From contig JAKLMB010000003.1 of assembly GCA_022813625.1 (NCBI GenBank), positions 496,001-560,000 on the forward strand: 64,000 bases of DNA, read 5' to 3'. Origin of the DNA: Aaosphaeria pasadenensis. Taxonomy: Eukaryota; Ascomycota; Dothideomycetes; Pleosporales. The notes under the pieces are model-generated. The model was given only the letters and a program-made list of their open reading frames with translations, did not search any database and had not been told where the DNA came from. The position numbers were made by a program, and so were the translations under genes. Positions within the stretch are counted from its first letter, which is position 1, and the number at the start of each line of letters is the position of its first letter. This document shows positions 22,945 to 34,251 of the stretch, in pieces.

Positions 22945-24624
22945 CTACCTATGGTACATCCCACGAGAATTCCTATTAATCAACTCAATACCTTCCATCC
23001 GAAACGTATCATTCTCAGCATAACTCGTAACATTCGCATCAAACACGAAATCCAACGGCGTATCCACATCGTACTTTGGCCAAAGCTCCACCTCAACAGG
23101 CCGTCCCTCCCAATCATTCGGATCCAGACCATGTATAAAACTCGCCCAGCTCGCACTCATCAGATCCGCAAGCTCGAAATGGCCCTTCGGCATGCCGTCG
23201 AAAGGTCGTATATCCGGACGATGGCCGACACCATCAAAATTGCGGAACATGTATCCTATCTCTTTGTAATGTCCCGCGCCAACCTCCGGTGGTACGCCAT
23301 GAGGAATGGCGTTAAACCGATAGGCGTATGCAGGTACACCATTAGCTGCCCACGTCTTTGCTGTCTCCCGCCGCGATGCAATGAACAGCACGTCCCCGAA
23401 ATACGTCGCCGCGCGGCGGAACTGGGCGCCATATGGAGGACCGGGCCGCTGGTTTCCTAGACTAGCAACGACGTTCGTCGTGAGATCGTCCGGGTATGCT
23501 TTCAAGATGGCCTCCTGGAAGAAAGAAGGGAAGTTCGATATCGTGGCCTGGAATGCGGCGGTCGAGTTGATGCCTTTGGGCCCAAGAGATGCGCCTTCAT
23601 CACTGTTCGCCCCAGTGATGATCGGCACCTTCACAAACTCCCCACGCTCGAGTTGAAGACTCCCATAGTTGCGCACGATATCCCCATCAATAACCGGCCC
23701 AAGCCCACCAGCCGTCAAAAACAACCCCCCCAACGTCCTATTCAACCTCTCGAACGGAAGCTCCCTCAAACACTGCACCCGATCAACCGTCTCATAGCAC
23801 CCCGTCTCCTTCACCAGCTCATCAAAAACCGGCTGGTACTGCTGCGTCCCATTCTGCACGCCATAGAAAACCGGATTCCCACTCTGCATAATCGCCGCGC
23901 GAAACAACCCCTCATCCCTCCCTCCATACGCCGTAACATGCAACCCCACCGACGCCGCGCCCGCCGACTCCCCCCAAATCGCCACCTTCCCCTTATCCCC
24001 CCCAAACCCCTCGATATTCTCCCTCACCCACCGCAACGCAAGCCTCTGGTCCCGCAACCCCAGATTCGTAGCACCCTCCCCGGCCATCTCATTCGAGCTC
24101 AGGAACCCCCACCCGTGCAGCCGGTAGTTCATCGACACGCCGACGATGGGCCGCCCAATGCGGACGGACTGCTCGACGATGAACGAGAGATTGTACCGCT
24201 GGTCGCCGCCGCCGCCGTTCGCGAACGCCCCGCCGTGGATCCATACGCCTACGGGGAGCTTCACTCCCTCCTCTAGGTTGGCGGGCCGGACGACGTTGAG
24301 GGTTAGGCAGTCCTCGGATTGCTCGTAGAACGTCTGGTCGAGGCCGTAGCCTACGCAGAGTTTCCCGTACGCTCCGGCATCTCTTACGCCGTCCCAGCTC
24401 TCGTTCAGAGACTCGGCAAGGCGGAAACGAAGGTTTCCTACTGGAGGCTGAGCGTACGGGATACCGAGGAAGAAGTCCTGTCCGTATGCGGGGGAGTAAA
24501 CGCCTGAGTATGTGCCGTTGAGGACTGTGGCGGTTGGGTTGAGGCTTTCGTATGTCTTGGCCTCCGCGAAGTTGAAAGAGAACAAGTTGGTAAGGGCGAG
24601 AGGGAATAGGATGGAGGTACGCAT
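22945..24624 (-). CDS. Secreted type-B carboxylesterase/lipase
   Basis: Alpha/beta-hydrolase of the type-B carboxylesterase (cholinesterase-like) family, 559 residues, intronless. The N-terminus is a signal peptide (MRTSILFPLALTNLFSFNFAEA). Family landmarks appear in order: FLGIPYAQPPVGNLRF, SEDCLTLNV, the oxyanion region WIHGGAF, the nucleophile elbow GESAGA with Ser220, Glu343 in GANSDEGAS, and His452 in GAGHYKEIGYMF. All three catalytic residues are therefore present. The length matches the family. The substrate is not predictable; fungal members hydrolyse lipids, sterol esters or xenobiotic esters. The base composition of the coding strand is unusually rich in runs of G/C at third positions compared with the flanking intergenic DNA. 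Confidence 0.93.
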   Translation of the reverse strand: MRTSILFPLALTNLFSFNFAEAKTYESLNPTATVLNGTYSGVYSPAYGQDFFLGIPYAQPPVGNLRFRLAESLNESWDGVRDAGAYGKLCVGYGLDQTFYEQSEDCLTLNVVRPANLEEGVKLPVGVWIHGGAFANGGGGDQRYNLSFIVEQSVRIGRPIVGVSMNYRLHGWGFLSSNEMAGEGATNLGLRDQRLALRWVRENIEGFGGDKGKVAIWGESAGAASVGLHVTAYGGRDEGLFRAAIMQSGNPVFYGVQNGTQQYQPVFDELVKETGCYETVDRVQCLRELPFERLNRTLGGLFLTAGGLGPVIDGDIVRNYGSLQLERGEFVKVPIITGANSDEGASLGPKGINSTAAFQATISNFPSFFQEAILKAYPDDLTTNVVASLGNQRPGPPYGAQFRRAATYFGDVLFIASRRETAKTWAANGVPAYAYRFNAIPHGVPPEVGAGHYKEIGYMFRNFDGVGHRPDIRPFDGMPKGHFELADLMSASWASFIHGLDPNDWEGRPVEVELWPKYDVDTPLDFVFDANVTSYAENDTFRMEGIELINRNSRGMYHR

Positions 24625-25496
24625 TGTGAGGAGGGGAGATGGGAGACGGGAGGGATGGAGGGTAAGGATATGGCGCCGAAGATGTTTATACTCCTACATG
24701 ACTCAGTGTTGCTTCGGCAGTTCTACTAATAGGAAGAGAAAGGAAAGTGGAGTATGTTTTCCGGGGATCGTCTACATGGTATTTCAGGGCAAGGAATACG
24801 GAGGATATTTCATCTGGGGATAGATCTGGGGTGGAGATGTGGAGGTATGGGGTCGGCGCTGTCGGCCGTTTTGCGGGCGAGCGTCGGCCGAAGTTACCGG
24901 TTGGTGGGTGGTGAGGGGGTTGATGGTAGTGATGGCAAGGATGTTCAAGTTGTATAGAGGAAGTATGTGGTGGTGGTGAAAGAGGATAGAAATAGAATCG
25001 TAGCTAAAGCTTGTTGTACGAATCATCTATACTTTATTATTACTTATTTTGACTTCACCTCAACGACCAGCATACATGGCTACCTACCAAATGCAATCAG
25101 GTTTTATCAACAGAAGAAGCGAATGTTTTTGTTATGGACAAAACAGAAGAGTCTTTAATAATAGGGTATCAAGATGTATAGCAAGAAGATGAAAAGACGA
25201 TACATGTGTGATTGGGTATATGCTATGGTACGATATGCTGTTGCCAGTGAAGGCAGCGATTCGGAGAAAAAGTAAGAAAGAGTCTATCTCAACAGAAATT
25301 AAGAACGAAGATGATTAGGAAAATAAACGAACTGGCAGACAGTAAGGAAATCTATCCAAGATCCAGAGCCTTTTTTTATGCCTTTGACAAGATGAGCGAG
25401 GAGGGACTACGCCAAGAACGAGTCTATGTAAGATGAAGAAAGAAAGTCAGAAGAAAGGGAAGGAAGGAATACTGGTGAGAATCAAAGGCTAACCAA
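24625..25496. other. Intergenic, nothing recognised
   Basis: Carboxylesterase promoter and 3' flank of the next gene. Purine-rich runs (GGGAGATGGGAGACGGGAGG near 24637) only. Confidence 0.4.
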
Positions 25497-27695
25497 TCAA
25501 GACTTCCTCGGACCATGGCCCTTGTTCGCCCCCAAGCGAGGTCCATAGTTAGCTTCCTCGTCGCTGGTGTCCTCATAGTCGTCCTCGAACCCGACAGCCT
25601 TCCCCAAGTTTTGCGAGGCCCGTTGCGCTCGCGCATGTTGCGTTCGTCCTCCGAGAGCTGCCCGGTCGAGGATTTCTTCTCCTCGGCGACGCAGAGTGTG
25701 GCGATCGTCAGATGGTTGGCGAGCGTGGCTCGTGGTAGGAACAACCTCAGTCGAATCGTTGTTTGCCCATGGATCAAGAACGCGGGGAGCGGGAGCGAAT
25801 GAACTGAACCCGCTGTCATGAGTGTCCTGACTCGTGTTGGAGATTCGACCTGGTGGCAGCGCGAATGGATTTTCGTATGTGTGCATTGATGTGCGAGCAG
25901 AGGAAGAACCAGGGCGGATGTAACCTGAGTTACTTTTGCTTGGCTGTATTAGAGTAGGTGGGTTCGCACGCGTTGCGCTGGCAGGAACACCGGAATATTG
26001 GGAAGACTGTACTGGCAGGTTCGTGTTGATGGGCGGCAGGCCAGCTGGTGGTGCAGGTTGAATGACTACAGATGATGGACGCTGGCTGTTGGTTCGAGCC
26101 AGACCGGTTGGACGTTGTCCACCCGATAGGCTAGGGCGTCTTCCGGTAACAGAATTGCGTCGGTTCATGCCCGGACCCTCATTGTTGATCACGACAGGAG
26201 CAGGAGGGGCAGCGCGGGCATTGTAGTAGCTGGTAGTCTGTTGCTGCTGGATGAGTGCGGCAGCTCTCTCGTCCTGCTCGATGCGATCTGCTTCGTCCCG
26301 CTCCTGCTCAATGGTCCTTTTTTCACTTGCCAGGAGTATGTCCCGGACAGCTCGTTGCTCGTGGGATATGGAAGGGCGACGAACCTGCCGGGGTTCATTC
26401 GATCCACTGAGAGGAGGCGGCCGGGAGCTTCGTCGTTCGCGGGTTTTATCACCTTGTCTTTCCGTTTTGCGGTGTCTAGCCCCGTCACGTTTGGCTTCTT
26501 CGCGGCGCGCTTCCTTTTCACGCCTCTCGCGCTCTTCTCTCGCTTCCTTCTCTCTCCGCCTTTCACGTTCCTCTGCAGCTTCTTTTTCTTTGCGCCGTCT
26601 TTGTTCTTCGCGGATCTCGGCACGGTCCTTTTCACTCTGGGCAATCCTGTTCTGTGCCCTTTCGTATTCTCTTGCTTTTGGACGGGCTAAATCGAATCGA
26701 ACCTGCTTGAACTCTTCAGCCTTTCGCTGCTCTTCTCTCTGGGCCTTTTTGGCTAGCTCAAGGTCTTCTTCCTCTTGGCGCTTCTTCCTTTCAGCATCAG
26801 CCTGTGCCTGGCGCGCTCGTTCGCGGAAGGACCCGCGACCTAGGATTTCTGGGGCCACCTCATCCACAGCTGGTCTTGGTGGCGGAGGAGGGGGAAGATC
26901 TTGGTACATGAACGGGTCAATTGCCGACTTGCTTGTTTTAAAGCTCTCTCCCGACGAAGAGTTACTGGGCATGACAGTAGTCGTACGATACGGGATAGAT
27001 GGAGCAGTCGCTGCATCATGAGCACGTGATGATCCATGTGGTGGCGGTGGAGGAGGAGGAGGCATTCCAGATGTGGTGGGCGGATTGTGTACATAGGTTG
27101 GAGGGTAGCGAGGACGATGCCTTGTGGTAGGGGAATCCGGATCCGAAGTAGCTACCAACGAAGGTGTTTGGCTGGAGGTGAAGGACGAGCCCGACAGCGT
27201 AGGTCGGTGGCCAAGTGGAACGGCTTCACGAGTGGAATAGCTTGGGTGGTCATTGGGAGAAATTTGAGTATCCGGTAAGCCTGTTCGGAGCGTGTAGGAC
27301 GCCTCTGAAGACGGAGACTCGATAGCAATATCGTTCGATGTGACCGATGCGAGGGAAGTTCGCTTGTGCTTGGTAGAGTACTTCTTGTCTTTGTTTCGAG
27401 ATCCACCAATGCTGATGACTATTTCGCGCCGCTTGTCATGGGAAGCAGACTGGCGACGCTCGGATGGCCGGCGTTCCTGGACCAGGTAGCTGCCAGGAGG
27501 TGTAGGTGGGTTGTTCGAGGCCGGCGAGTTGGAGTTATCGCGAGAGATGGGAGGAGGCGTGATATATCTCTTGGTGGACCGCCTAACGTTGGAGCAAAGC
27601 CTCTTGGGAGGAGCCAGATGACATCTCGTCGTCTCTTCGAACACACTCTCCCGGCCGTCCGAGCGAACGTAAACGCGTTCGTCTACTCTGCACAT
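25497..27695 (-). CDS. Proline-rich, charged coiled-coil protein of unknown function
   Basis: Intronless, 732 residues from the ATG at 27695 (MCRVDERVYVRSDGRESV); the frame extends 11 codons upstream without an ATG. The layout is: a conserved N-terminal ~60 residues, a Ser/Thr/Pro-rich disordered region with two polyproline blocks (GMPPPPPPPPH and DLPPPPPPRP), then about 190 residues of extremely charged Arg/Glu/Lys sequence predicted as a single long helix or coiled coil, then a second disordered region. It ends in an acidic patch (DDYEDTSDEE) and a basic tail. Such proteins are common single-copy hypotheticals in filamentous ascomycetes; polyproline blocks suggest SH3, WW or profilin partners. 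No enzyme motif is present. Confidence 0.82.
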   Translation of the reverse strand: MCRVDERVYVRSDGRESVFEETTRCHLAPPKRLCSNVRRSTKRYITPPPISRDNSNSPASNNPPTPPGSYLVQERRPSERRQSASHDKRREIVISIGGSRNKDKKYSTKHKRTSLASVTSNDIAIESPSSEASYTLRTGLPDTQISPNDHPSYSTREAVPLGHRPTLSGSSFTSSQTPSLVATSDPDSPTTRHRPRYPPTYVHNPPTTSGMPPPPPPPPHGSSRAHDAATAPSIPYRTTTVMPSNSSSGESFKTSKSAIDPFMYQDLPPPPPPRPAVDEVAPEILGRGSFRERARQAQADAERKKRQEEEDLELAKKAQREEQRKAEEFKQVRFDLARPKAREYERAQNRIAQSEKDRAEIREEQRRRKEKEAAEERERRREKEAREERERREKEARREEAKRDGARHRKTERQGDKTRERRSSRPPPLSGSNEPRQVRRPSISHEQRAVRDILLASEKRTIEQERDEADRIEQDERAAALIQQQQTTSYYNARAAPPAPVVINNEGPGMNRRNSVTGRRPSLSGGQRPTGLARTNSQRPSSVVIQPAPPAGLPPINTNLPVQSSQYSGVPASATRANPPTLIQPSKSNSGYIRPGSSSARTSMHTYENPFALPPGRISNTSQDTHDSGFSSFAPAPRVLDPWANNDSTEVVPTTSHARQPSDDRHTLRRRGEEILDRAALGGRTQHARAQRASQNLGKAVGFEDDYEDTSDEEANYGPRLGANKGHGPRKS

Positions 27696-29221
27696 GGTTT
27701 GAGGTAGTAGTAGTTGGATCTCGCTCAAGAATTGGGTACTGGTTCGGCAGGAAAGATCCCCACTGCCTCAACCCTCAAACCTCAAACCGTTTCTTTTGAC
27801 AACGGCTTAGTTGGTTGGCTAGGGTTATCGACGAGGTATAGCAGTGGTTGCGATGTGTGATTTCCGGATTGAGGCCCGAAACCCAGACTATAGGAGAAGA
27901 AACAAACGAGCCAATAGGGTGAGCAGGGGTGTATATGGACGGTAAATTGCTGCAGGAGGTTGTCGGTTCGGTCCGTGACAGGCAATCTAACGTCTAATGA
28001 TTGAGAGAGTATAGAAGGTGAGTCACCTATACCTGGGAACAAGTTGCGGATGGTGGTGAATATATAAATGGTAGCAGAGGATATCCGAACTGAGACAAGT
28101 CGGGAATAGAACAGGACGTAAGCGGCGAGAGGCGACAACGATATATAGCGGAATGACCAGAGCAGAAGATGGTCGGGGCGACGAAAGTAGCAATGATAGG
28201 AGCAATGTCGTGCAGAATGATTTGCAAGGTGGAAGGAGGCATGCACAGTAGTTATTAAAAAGAAAGAAAGGCCAGTGGCAGCCCTAATGAGTCTGTGTGG
28301 CAGTCTGCTGGAGAGTGCAACTGCAGCCTGAAAAGAGCGTGCAGCGACTGGCCGGCCGAGCGAAATTGATGAAAAAGGAACTAGCAGCGCTCCCAAGAAC
28401 GAGCGCAAGGACTGACGCCCGGACGCGTTAGAAACAAGCGGCGGATGGATGGGCAGCATCGGACTGCGCATGAACGACCAGAGTGAATGATTCTCATAGG
28501 GTGGACGGTGGGGTCCAAAGGGCTTCACGACACTGCCTCAGGGAAGAAGAAATCAGCCACAGCCCATGGTAGACCCTGGCCATAGGGCCCGTTCCCTGAG
28601 CTTTTTTTTTCTGTGGCCTGCCGGCTGGTCTGTGATGATGACGATAGATGGATAGTGCCGCCGGCAATCAGAGTTCAACTGCAATATCAGCTCGAGTCCT
28701 AGTGAGCGACAAGGCCATTCATGGCGCGATGTGGTATGTCTCAGAAAATCAACACACACAGGGTGCACGGAGTCGTATACCTGGGCTAGAGGTGACGAGA
28801 CACACGAGGCGAGGTAACGAAGGCGAGGCCATGGTTTTGTTTAGTGTAGATAGACAGTCGCATACAATTCACCGCATGGTCACCATGGTGTGGTAGTGAA
28901 GATGGCATGGTGCTCCACCTGGTCTACGGTCCTGTGAGCCTCCAACGGACGCGGTGCTGCCTTCGAGGAGTCGAGAGGAGCGGTGACAGCTGAAGGCGAC
29001 CGAGAGAGGAGGCCTGGAGAATGTCTGACAAACCTGGTGAATGTGGAGGCTATGTCGCTTTCACTAGCCACAGGCAGGCCACAATCCGTGCCTGGGACGG
29101 ATGCTTAGGGGTTGGAAAAGAGCATCGCCGCCCAATAGGATCCCATTGAGGATTCTCATCTTGTCACATTGAGGCTGGTGAGGGACGGGGGATGATGGGA
29201 TGATGCCAGATGAGATGGATG

Positions 29222-29264
29222 ATGAGAGAGAGACAGAGGGAGAGGGAGAGGGAGAGGGAAAGAG
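29222..29264. repeat. GAGAGG purine microsatellite
   Basis: Short run of GAGAGAGA followed by repeated GAGGGA units on the plus strand; nearly pure purine. Confidence 0.8.
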
Positions 29265-29685
29265 TCGTGTGTCGAGTGCGTTGGGTCGTGCGGGGATGTC
29301 ACTTGTGCGGTTAGTGGAGGTGGTGGACGGGAGGGCGGGAGACGGGGACGGGGGGAGGGGGCACGCACGCCCAACCAAAACACGGCCATCCAGTATCAAC
29401 CATCGACCATCAATCATCATTATTGTTGTTATTCTTGCCCATGCACACGCACACGCATCCAGCGTCCAGTCATATCCATGCATTCATCCTATCCAACCCA
29501 ATTTGTTTCCCACCTACTTCGAGATTGACGAATGGAATAGGCGGCTTTCCTATTCTCCTGTCTAAGCTTCTACCCGCCTAACCTCTGCAGGAATTGGAAC
29601 GAGTAGACACCTACAAGTGGTTACAATACGTACCTATAGGCTATACCTAAGGTACACGGCAACGCATACACATGTATCCCTACAC

Positions 29686-29866
29686 GTACAATGGGTGTGA
29701 CGAGCGGGTTGCTCACGTCCGAGCGTCTTTTACATAGGTACAATGGGTGGCCGGAGCGGGTTGGACACATCTGTGCGTCTTCTACATAGAAATCGACAGC
29801 ATTTCTATGTATGAGAGAATGCACAGACGTGACCAACCCGCTCCTCAGTCCTCACACCCATTGTAC
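29686..29866. repeat. Direct plus inverted repeat forming a long fold-back
   Basis: Two 52-bp direct copies (29686-29737 and 29738-29789) both begin GTACAATGGGTG and end TACATAG. They are followed, after a 15-nt spacer (AAATCGACAGCATTT), by an inverted, slightly expanded copy at 29805-29866 ending CACCCATTGTAC. The second and third copies could pair over most of their length, making a hairpin of about 130 nt with GTAC at both ends. No coding capacity. It may be a small MITE-like remnant or a recombination product. Confidence 0.75.
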
Positions 29867-32800
29867 CAACGATGCACCACTAAATCTTTCACCGTTCGCA
29901 GTACAGTAGGTCCTGGATGTGCATGGACGTGCACTTGCACGAGCCTCCGAGATGGAGGCATGGGCTATGGAAGATCTAGTTACTCCTTTCATCCAACACT
30001 GCGACTCCACTCATCTGTCCAATTCCATGAAACATCTCCCTCAATATCGAGAACTCCCTCTGCCTAGAGGATACCTATCTATTCCGTCCTTTTGACGAAT
30101 ACCATCCTGAGAGGCAAATCCTCCCCGGTCCGCGTGAGCAAAAGATCGCCCTGCTGCCTTGTCGGCCGGCCGAAGTCGGGAGTCGCATGTTTCTTTGCAC
30201 TTCCATGTTCCCAAAAAAGGGCATGAAAACTGACAAAAGCAATTTTGACAGTCCGAGACCTGGCTTGTTCAGTCATTTGGAGCAACTCAATCACCCCGTC
30301 GCTGTTAGCGCCAGCCCGTATCTAGCTGCCCGATGTTGCTTACCTTCGACAGAATCTACTGACGGCAAGCTGGCCACGTTCAACCCCAATAATTTCCACA
30401 TCTTCATCATAGTCGTCATTCTGATCAGCTCTACGTTGGCTGGAGCTTCGCTTGACGAAGCGGCTCGAATGTTGTGCCACCCCTTCATTCCATCTTTCCT
30501 CAGCCTGTCGCAACAGCCACAGGTTACGCGGACTGTAGCACAGGGAATTTGGGGGCTGCTATTTTCTTTTTTTTCTTTGATAGGCCGTTGGATTTTGCAC
30601 TCTACTGTGACCACGTGCTCGCTGCCATCCTGAAAGCCATGAGGACCCTCTATGGACTCGGTTCGCTTCTCATGTAACGCTACGGAAATTGCACTTCAAC
30701 CAAGGTCACAACCCAAATGTCACGCAGTGGAGGACAGTTGCTTTGAGGGGTATCTTTGTGCAAAGCCACAGCTGACAGCCGCCACAGCTTGGCTCGTTGG
30801 CCAGCATCATCATCATCAATAGGTTTCTTGTCTCGTGTACTGTGTGCATGGTGTTGCGCGTACGGCGTAGCAATCTTTGTTTAATGTAGATCTAGATTAG
30901 ATTGAACTCTTTCACCTGAGTCGACGGAATCCTGAATTATGGTTTACATAGTATACATTGCACGAATCAGATTCTACAGCAGTCGCATTGGGAAGAAGGA
31001 CGATGACGGGGATCTGCAAATCTCGCTTCCCTGTCGGCTGTCGCTGGTGCCCCAGGCATCGCCAAATATAGCTCATCAATTATCGGAATTTCAAACCTTC
31101 CACGCGACAGACAATCAAAGGGCGGCAATCTGGGCATCGGCCGATTTTCCAAGTTCAATCAATCATTCAATCACGGCTAATCTACCGAATCTTCCAGTCC
31201 AAATGATTTCTTCCTTACCCGTACAACGATTGCGCTACTTCATACGGAACTACTCCGTACTGATTAGTTTGATAAGAAGCCACAACACCAGCCACTCAAG
31301 GATTCGCGCTAGTCCCAATATAGTAATCCAGTGCCTCAGTCGACAACCTCAATCATCCTCCAACAACATCAAGCGTGTTCCGTCTCACTCAGCTTCGCCT
31401 CCAACACCATGGAGCCATTCGGATTCGCCATGGGATTCTATACTGACTTTCCGAATCTCGTGTATCCACTATCACATACCCTACCGATTTTGGGTATCCA
31501 CCTTTGAGCATTTCTTCCGTCCTGGCGCTACTGCGAACAGCAGGCTCAAGCACTGTGCTAAAGGACCCACAAGCAATGCTAGGCAGACATATTTCGACGT
31601 ATCCATGACTCTGTAGTCCAGAATTCCGGTATGGATACATTTGAGATGCGCGTTTCCCGACTGCTGCCCAGTCCTTGCAAGGCCAATGGCCGACGGGCCA
31701 GGGCCATCACGCCCGCATCCTCACCTGCGGCACAGCTGCTCCCATTGACCATCATGGCTATGCTTGCTTGCTAAGTAAACTCAAAGTTACACAGAACAAC
31801 ATCTCTCGCGCGGGAAAATTCCCATTGGTGGTCTGATAGATCGATGTCACGAGTGTGGGAAATCCGTTTATCCACCCACCGATCTGCGGGTGGCCATAAT
31901 TGGGAGCCTCGTTGACGACGCTCAATTGTGCTCCAAAGCCAAATGCAGATATGTCGGCGCGCAAGCACTTCCAGATCTGATCACGATTGTCACAAATCTC
32001 ATCAGCGAGATTATGAATAGAGAGCGATCTTCGATACCCGCTGATGAAGCCAACGCGCCTGACCATGCCAATCAATTACAAGAAAAAAGGCAAACTTGCA
32101 TTTGCAATACACGCACACACGACCATGAACATGACTTCATCATTGTCGCCCGACTTTTACACAGAACTGTCTCGCCCATTCCAAATACAATCAAATGGTC
32201 TCACTCCAATAATATCGAAACCAAAAAAAAAGATTGATCATCACATCCGAGAATAACCCAAAAAAGGTCACAGCCTCATCCTCCCCATTCGTCAAACAAC
32301 TCCCCACCGATCCCGCGCCCCTCGCCTCTCATCCATCGATCTATCGATAACCCGGATCCTCACCTACAGCAGAAACATCAATACTCAAAATCCTTCCGCT
32401 TACACATTCCGTCTCCCCTTCCAAACGGAGTTGCCGACTCGCATCCACATGCCACTATTGCCTCTCATCTTGTAAAACCACATGAATGAAACAACAATGG
32501 CATCACTCACCCAGCCTCGCCCACCGCGCCCCCTCGCCACAAACCGTGCCGCTGTCCTACATTCTTGTATATCCATATACACACATTCACCCATATAAAA
32601 CATGCACTGCAATCCCACCAACCAATCACACGCCCCGGGGCGCGCCTAATCATGCATCTATCTCCAATCACCCTAGCCTAGTCAGAAACTTCCACCAAAC
32701 CGCACTCTAGCACCATACCTACAATAATGTATCCAGATAGTCACCTCCCAGCCTTACCTCACCAAGCACCACAGTTTCCGGCCCCCATAAGGAGCATTAA

Positions 32801-32988
32801 CCTCACCTTCCCACAGACCCCTGTCCAGCTGAACAAACAACTTTCCTAACGACCTCCGCCGCCCTGGCGTGTGGGTCAAACTTCCTTCAGGCATGGCAAG
32901 TATCCGATTGAAAGGCAGCAACGTGCGGAGTGGTTAGTCAGCATTGAATCTCTCATCCTTCCCTTCCCTTCCGATATCTCAATCCATC

Positions 32989-33303
32989 CTATTCTCCCGA
33001 AGTAGGCGTTGCGGACACGGCATGGGCGCCGCCGTCGTAAGGCTGCAGCATCTCTTCGGCGTCTTCTATTCGCTCAAGGGCGCGCGATGGGCGGCGCCGC
33101 GGACGTTTGGGCGTGCATGTGTCTTCATGTACGCCCTCGTTGTCGGAATCGCGACTTCTTCCTCTCTCTCTTCCCTTCTTTTCCTTTTCCTGCCCTGCCT
33201 TGTCCTGCGGGACAACGATCCGGTGGCGGATTGCTGCGTTGGGTTGGCTGTTGGCTGGTACGTACTGACGACGGTGGTGGCATGGTGGGATCACGGTTAC
33301 CAC
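32989..33303 (-). CDS. Possible small charged protein (weak)
   Basis: A 104-codon frame whose C-terminal two thirds read like a real charged protein: KEKKGRERGRSRDSDNEG, then basic PKRPRRRPSRALERIEDAEE, then a stop after ATPTSGE. The opposite strand is also open (32944-33354), but with membrane-like, less convincing composition. There is no known domain, and the first exon is uncertain. It is kept only because composition differs from the surrounding unsupported frames. Confidence 0.25.
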   Translation of the reverse strand: MVTVIPPCHHRRQYVPANSQPNAAIRHRIVVPQDKAGQEKEKKGRERGRSRDSDNEGVHEDTCTPKRPRRRPSRALERIEDAEEMLQPYDGGAHAVSATPTSGE

Positions 33304-34251
33304 AGCGTCGCCGCCGTCACCCCGTTATCACGCTCGGCGCAAAGTGACGGTTGACGTGTAGGGTGGTGTTATGCGTGTTCACGTGGCGTCGTGTGTGCAG
33401 TATCGTCTCCATGCCCGAGACGTAGGTTTGACATCCGTGTCCCAACGTCCGATCGATTGGACGAGAGGGGTCGTATCAGGGTTGTGGGTTAGGAAGGCAG
33501 TCTACACATGCTGGCTTCGCGGATTCTGCCAGATTTGATACGGCCTGCGTGAGGATGGCTTATCCGGTGCGCGCGCGCAAATGCGCACTCCACCACCGGT
33601 AAGTACGTACTCTCATGAGGGGAGGCGACGGGAGGGGAGGGGAAGTGAGCCCAGTGTGAGCCTCGCTATCAACCTGGCCGGCCGGCCGCGTGGTGAGAAG
33701 ATTTTTTTCGAAGAGCCTCAGGACGGGGTTTGAGGGGGGGGAGGAGTTTGTGCCTGAGATGTGCCTGGCGGGATTTTTTGGACCGAGGGGTGACGCGGCC
33801 GGGGTGAGTCATTTGTGATGAGGTTTTGGAGAGAATTGCGTGAGACTTTACGATAGAGAGGAGGGCATTGGAGAAAGATTTTGTTCGGTGTTGTGGAGTT
33901 TGTTTCTTTGAAGTGTTGTGTGTCGTGATGTTGTGGGTTAGTTGTGGATGGAAAGATTGTATAAACTACCAAAATATTTCGTGAAGACAGCACAACATAT
34001 TTAAAGTCATAAGATTAACACCAGAATTCCCCACTACTTGGTACACACGATATAAAATATGTTTGGAAGAATTGGTTCGATAAAATTCGAGATGATCATG
34101 GTGTTTTGATATGTATACTATACAGAAGCGAAGCGTAATCTAACCAGTGCTCATCAAATGTACCTATACATGCATATACACTTTCAATTCTACCATGCTA
34201 TCCTACACACATTTTCGGCGTTTCTATTCTTTTTGATGTTGTTCCAGAGTA

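Larger units (their letters stand above)
27696..34251. other. 6.5 kb gene-poor interval
   Basis: Long interval with no well-supported gene. Frames of 130-250 codons exist (27782-28528 minus, 30187-30633 plus, 30939-31616 plus, 32944-33354 plus), but their composition is Ser/His/Leu-rich and random-looking and no domain or splice chain was found. It contains a purine microsatellite, a fold-back repeat and one possible small gene, listed separately. Long 5' leaders or non-coding RNAs are possible. Confidence 0.45.

Noticed and set aside
27782..28528. 248-codon minus-strand frame just upstream of the proline-rich coiled-coil gene
   Set aside because: Composition is Ser/Leu/His/Arg-rich without domain, signal or conserved blocks. 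It sits where the 5' leader of the downstream gene would be, and other frames are also open there.
30939..31616. 225-codon plus-strand frame
   Set aside because: Ser/His/Arg/Ile-rich random-looking protein, no motif, no splice partner.
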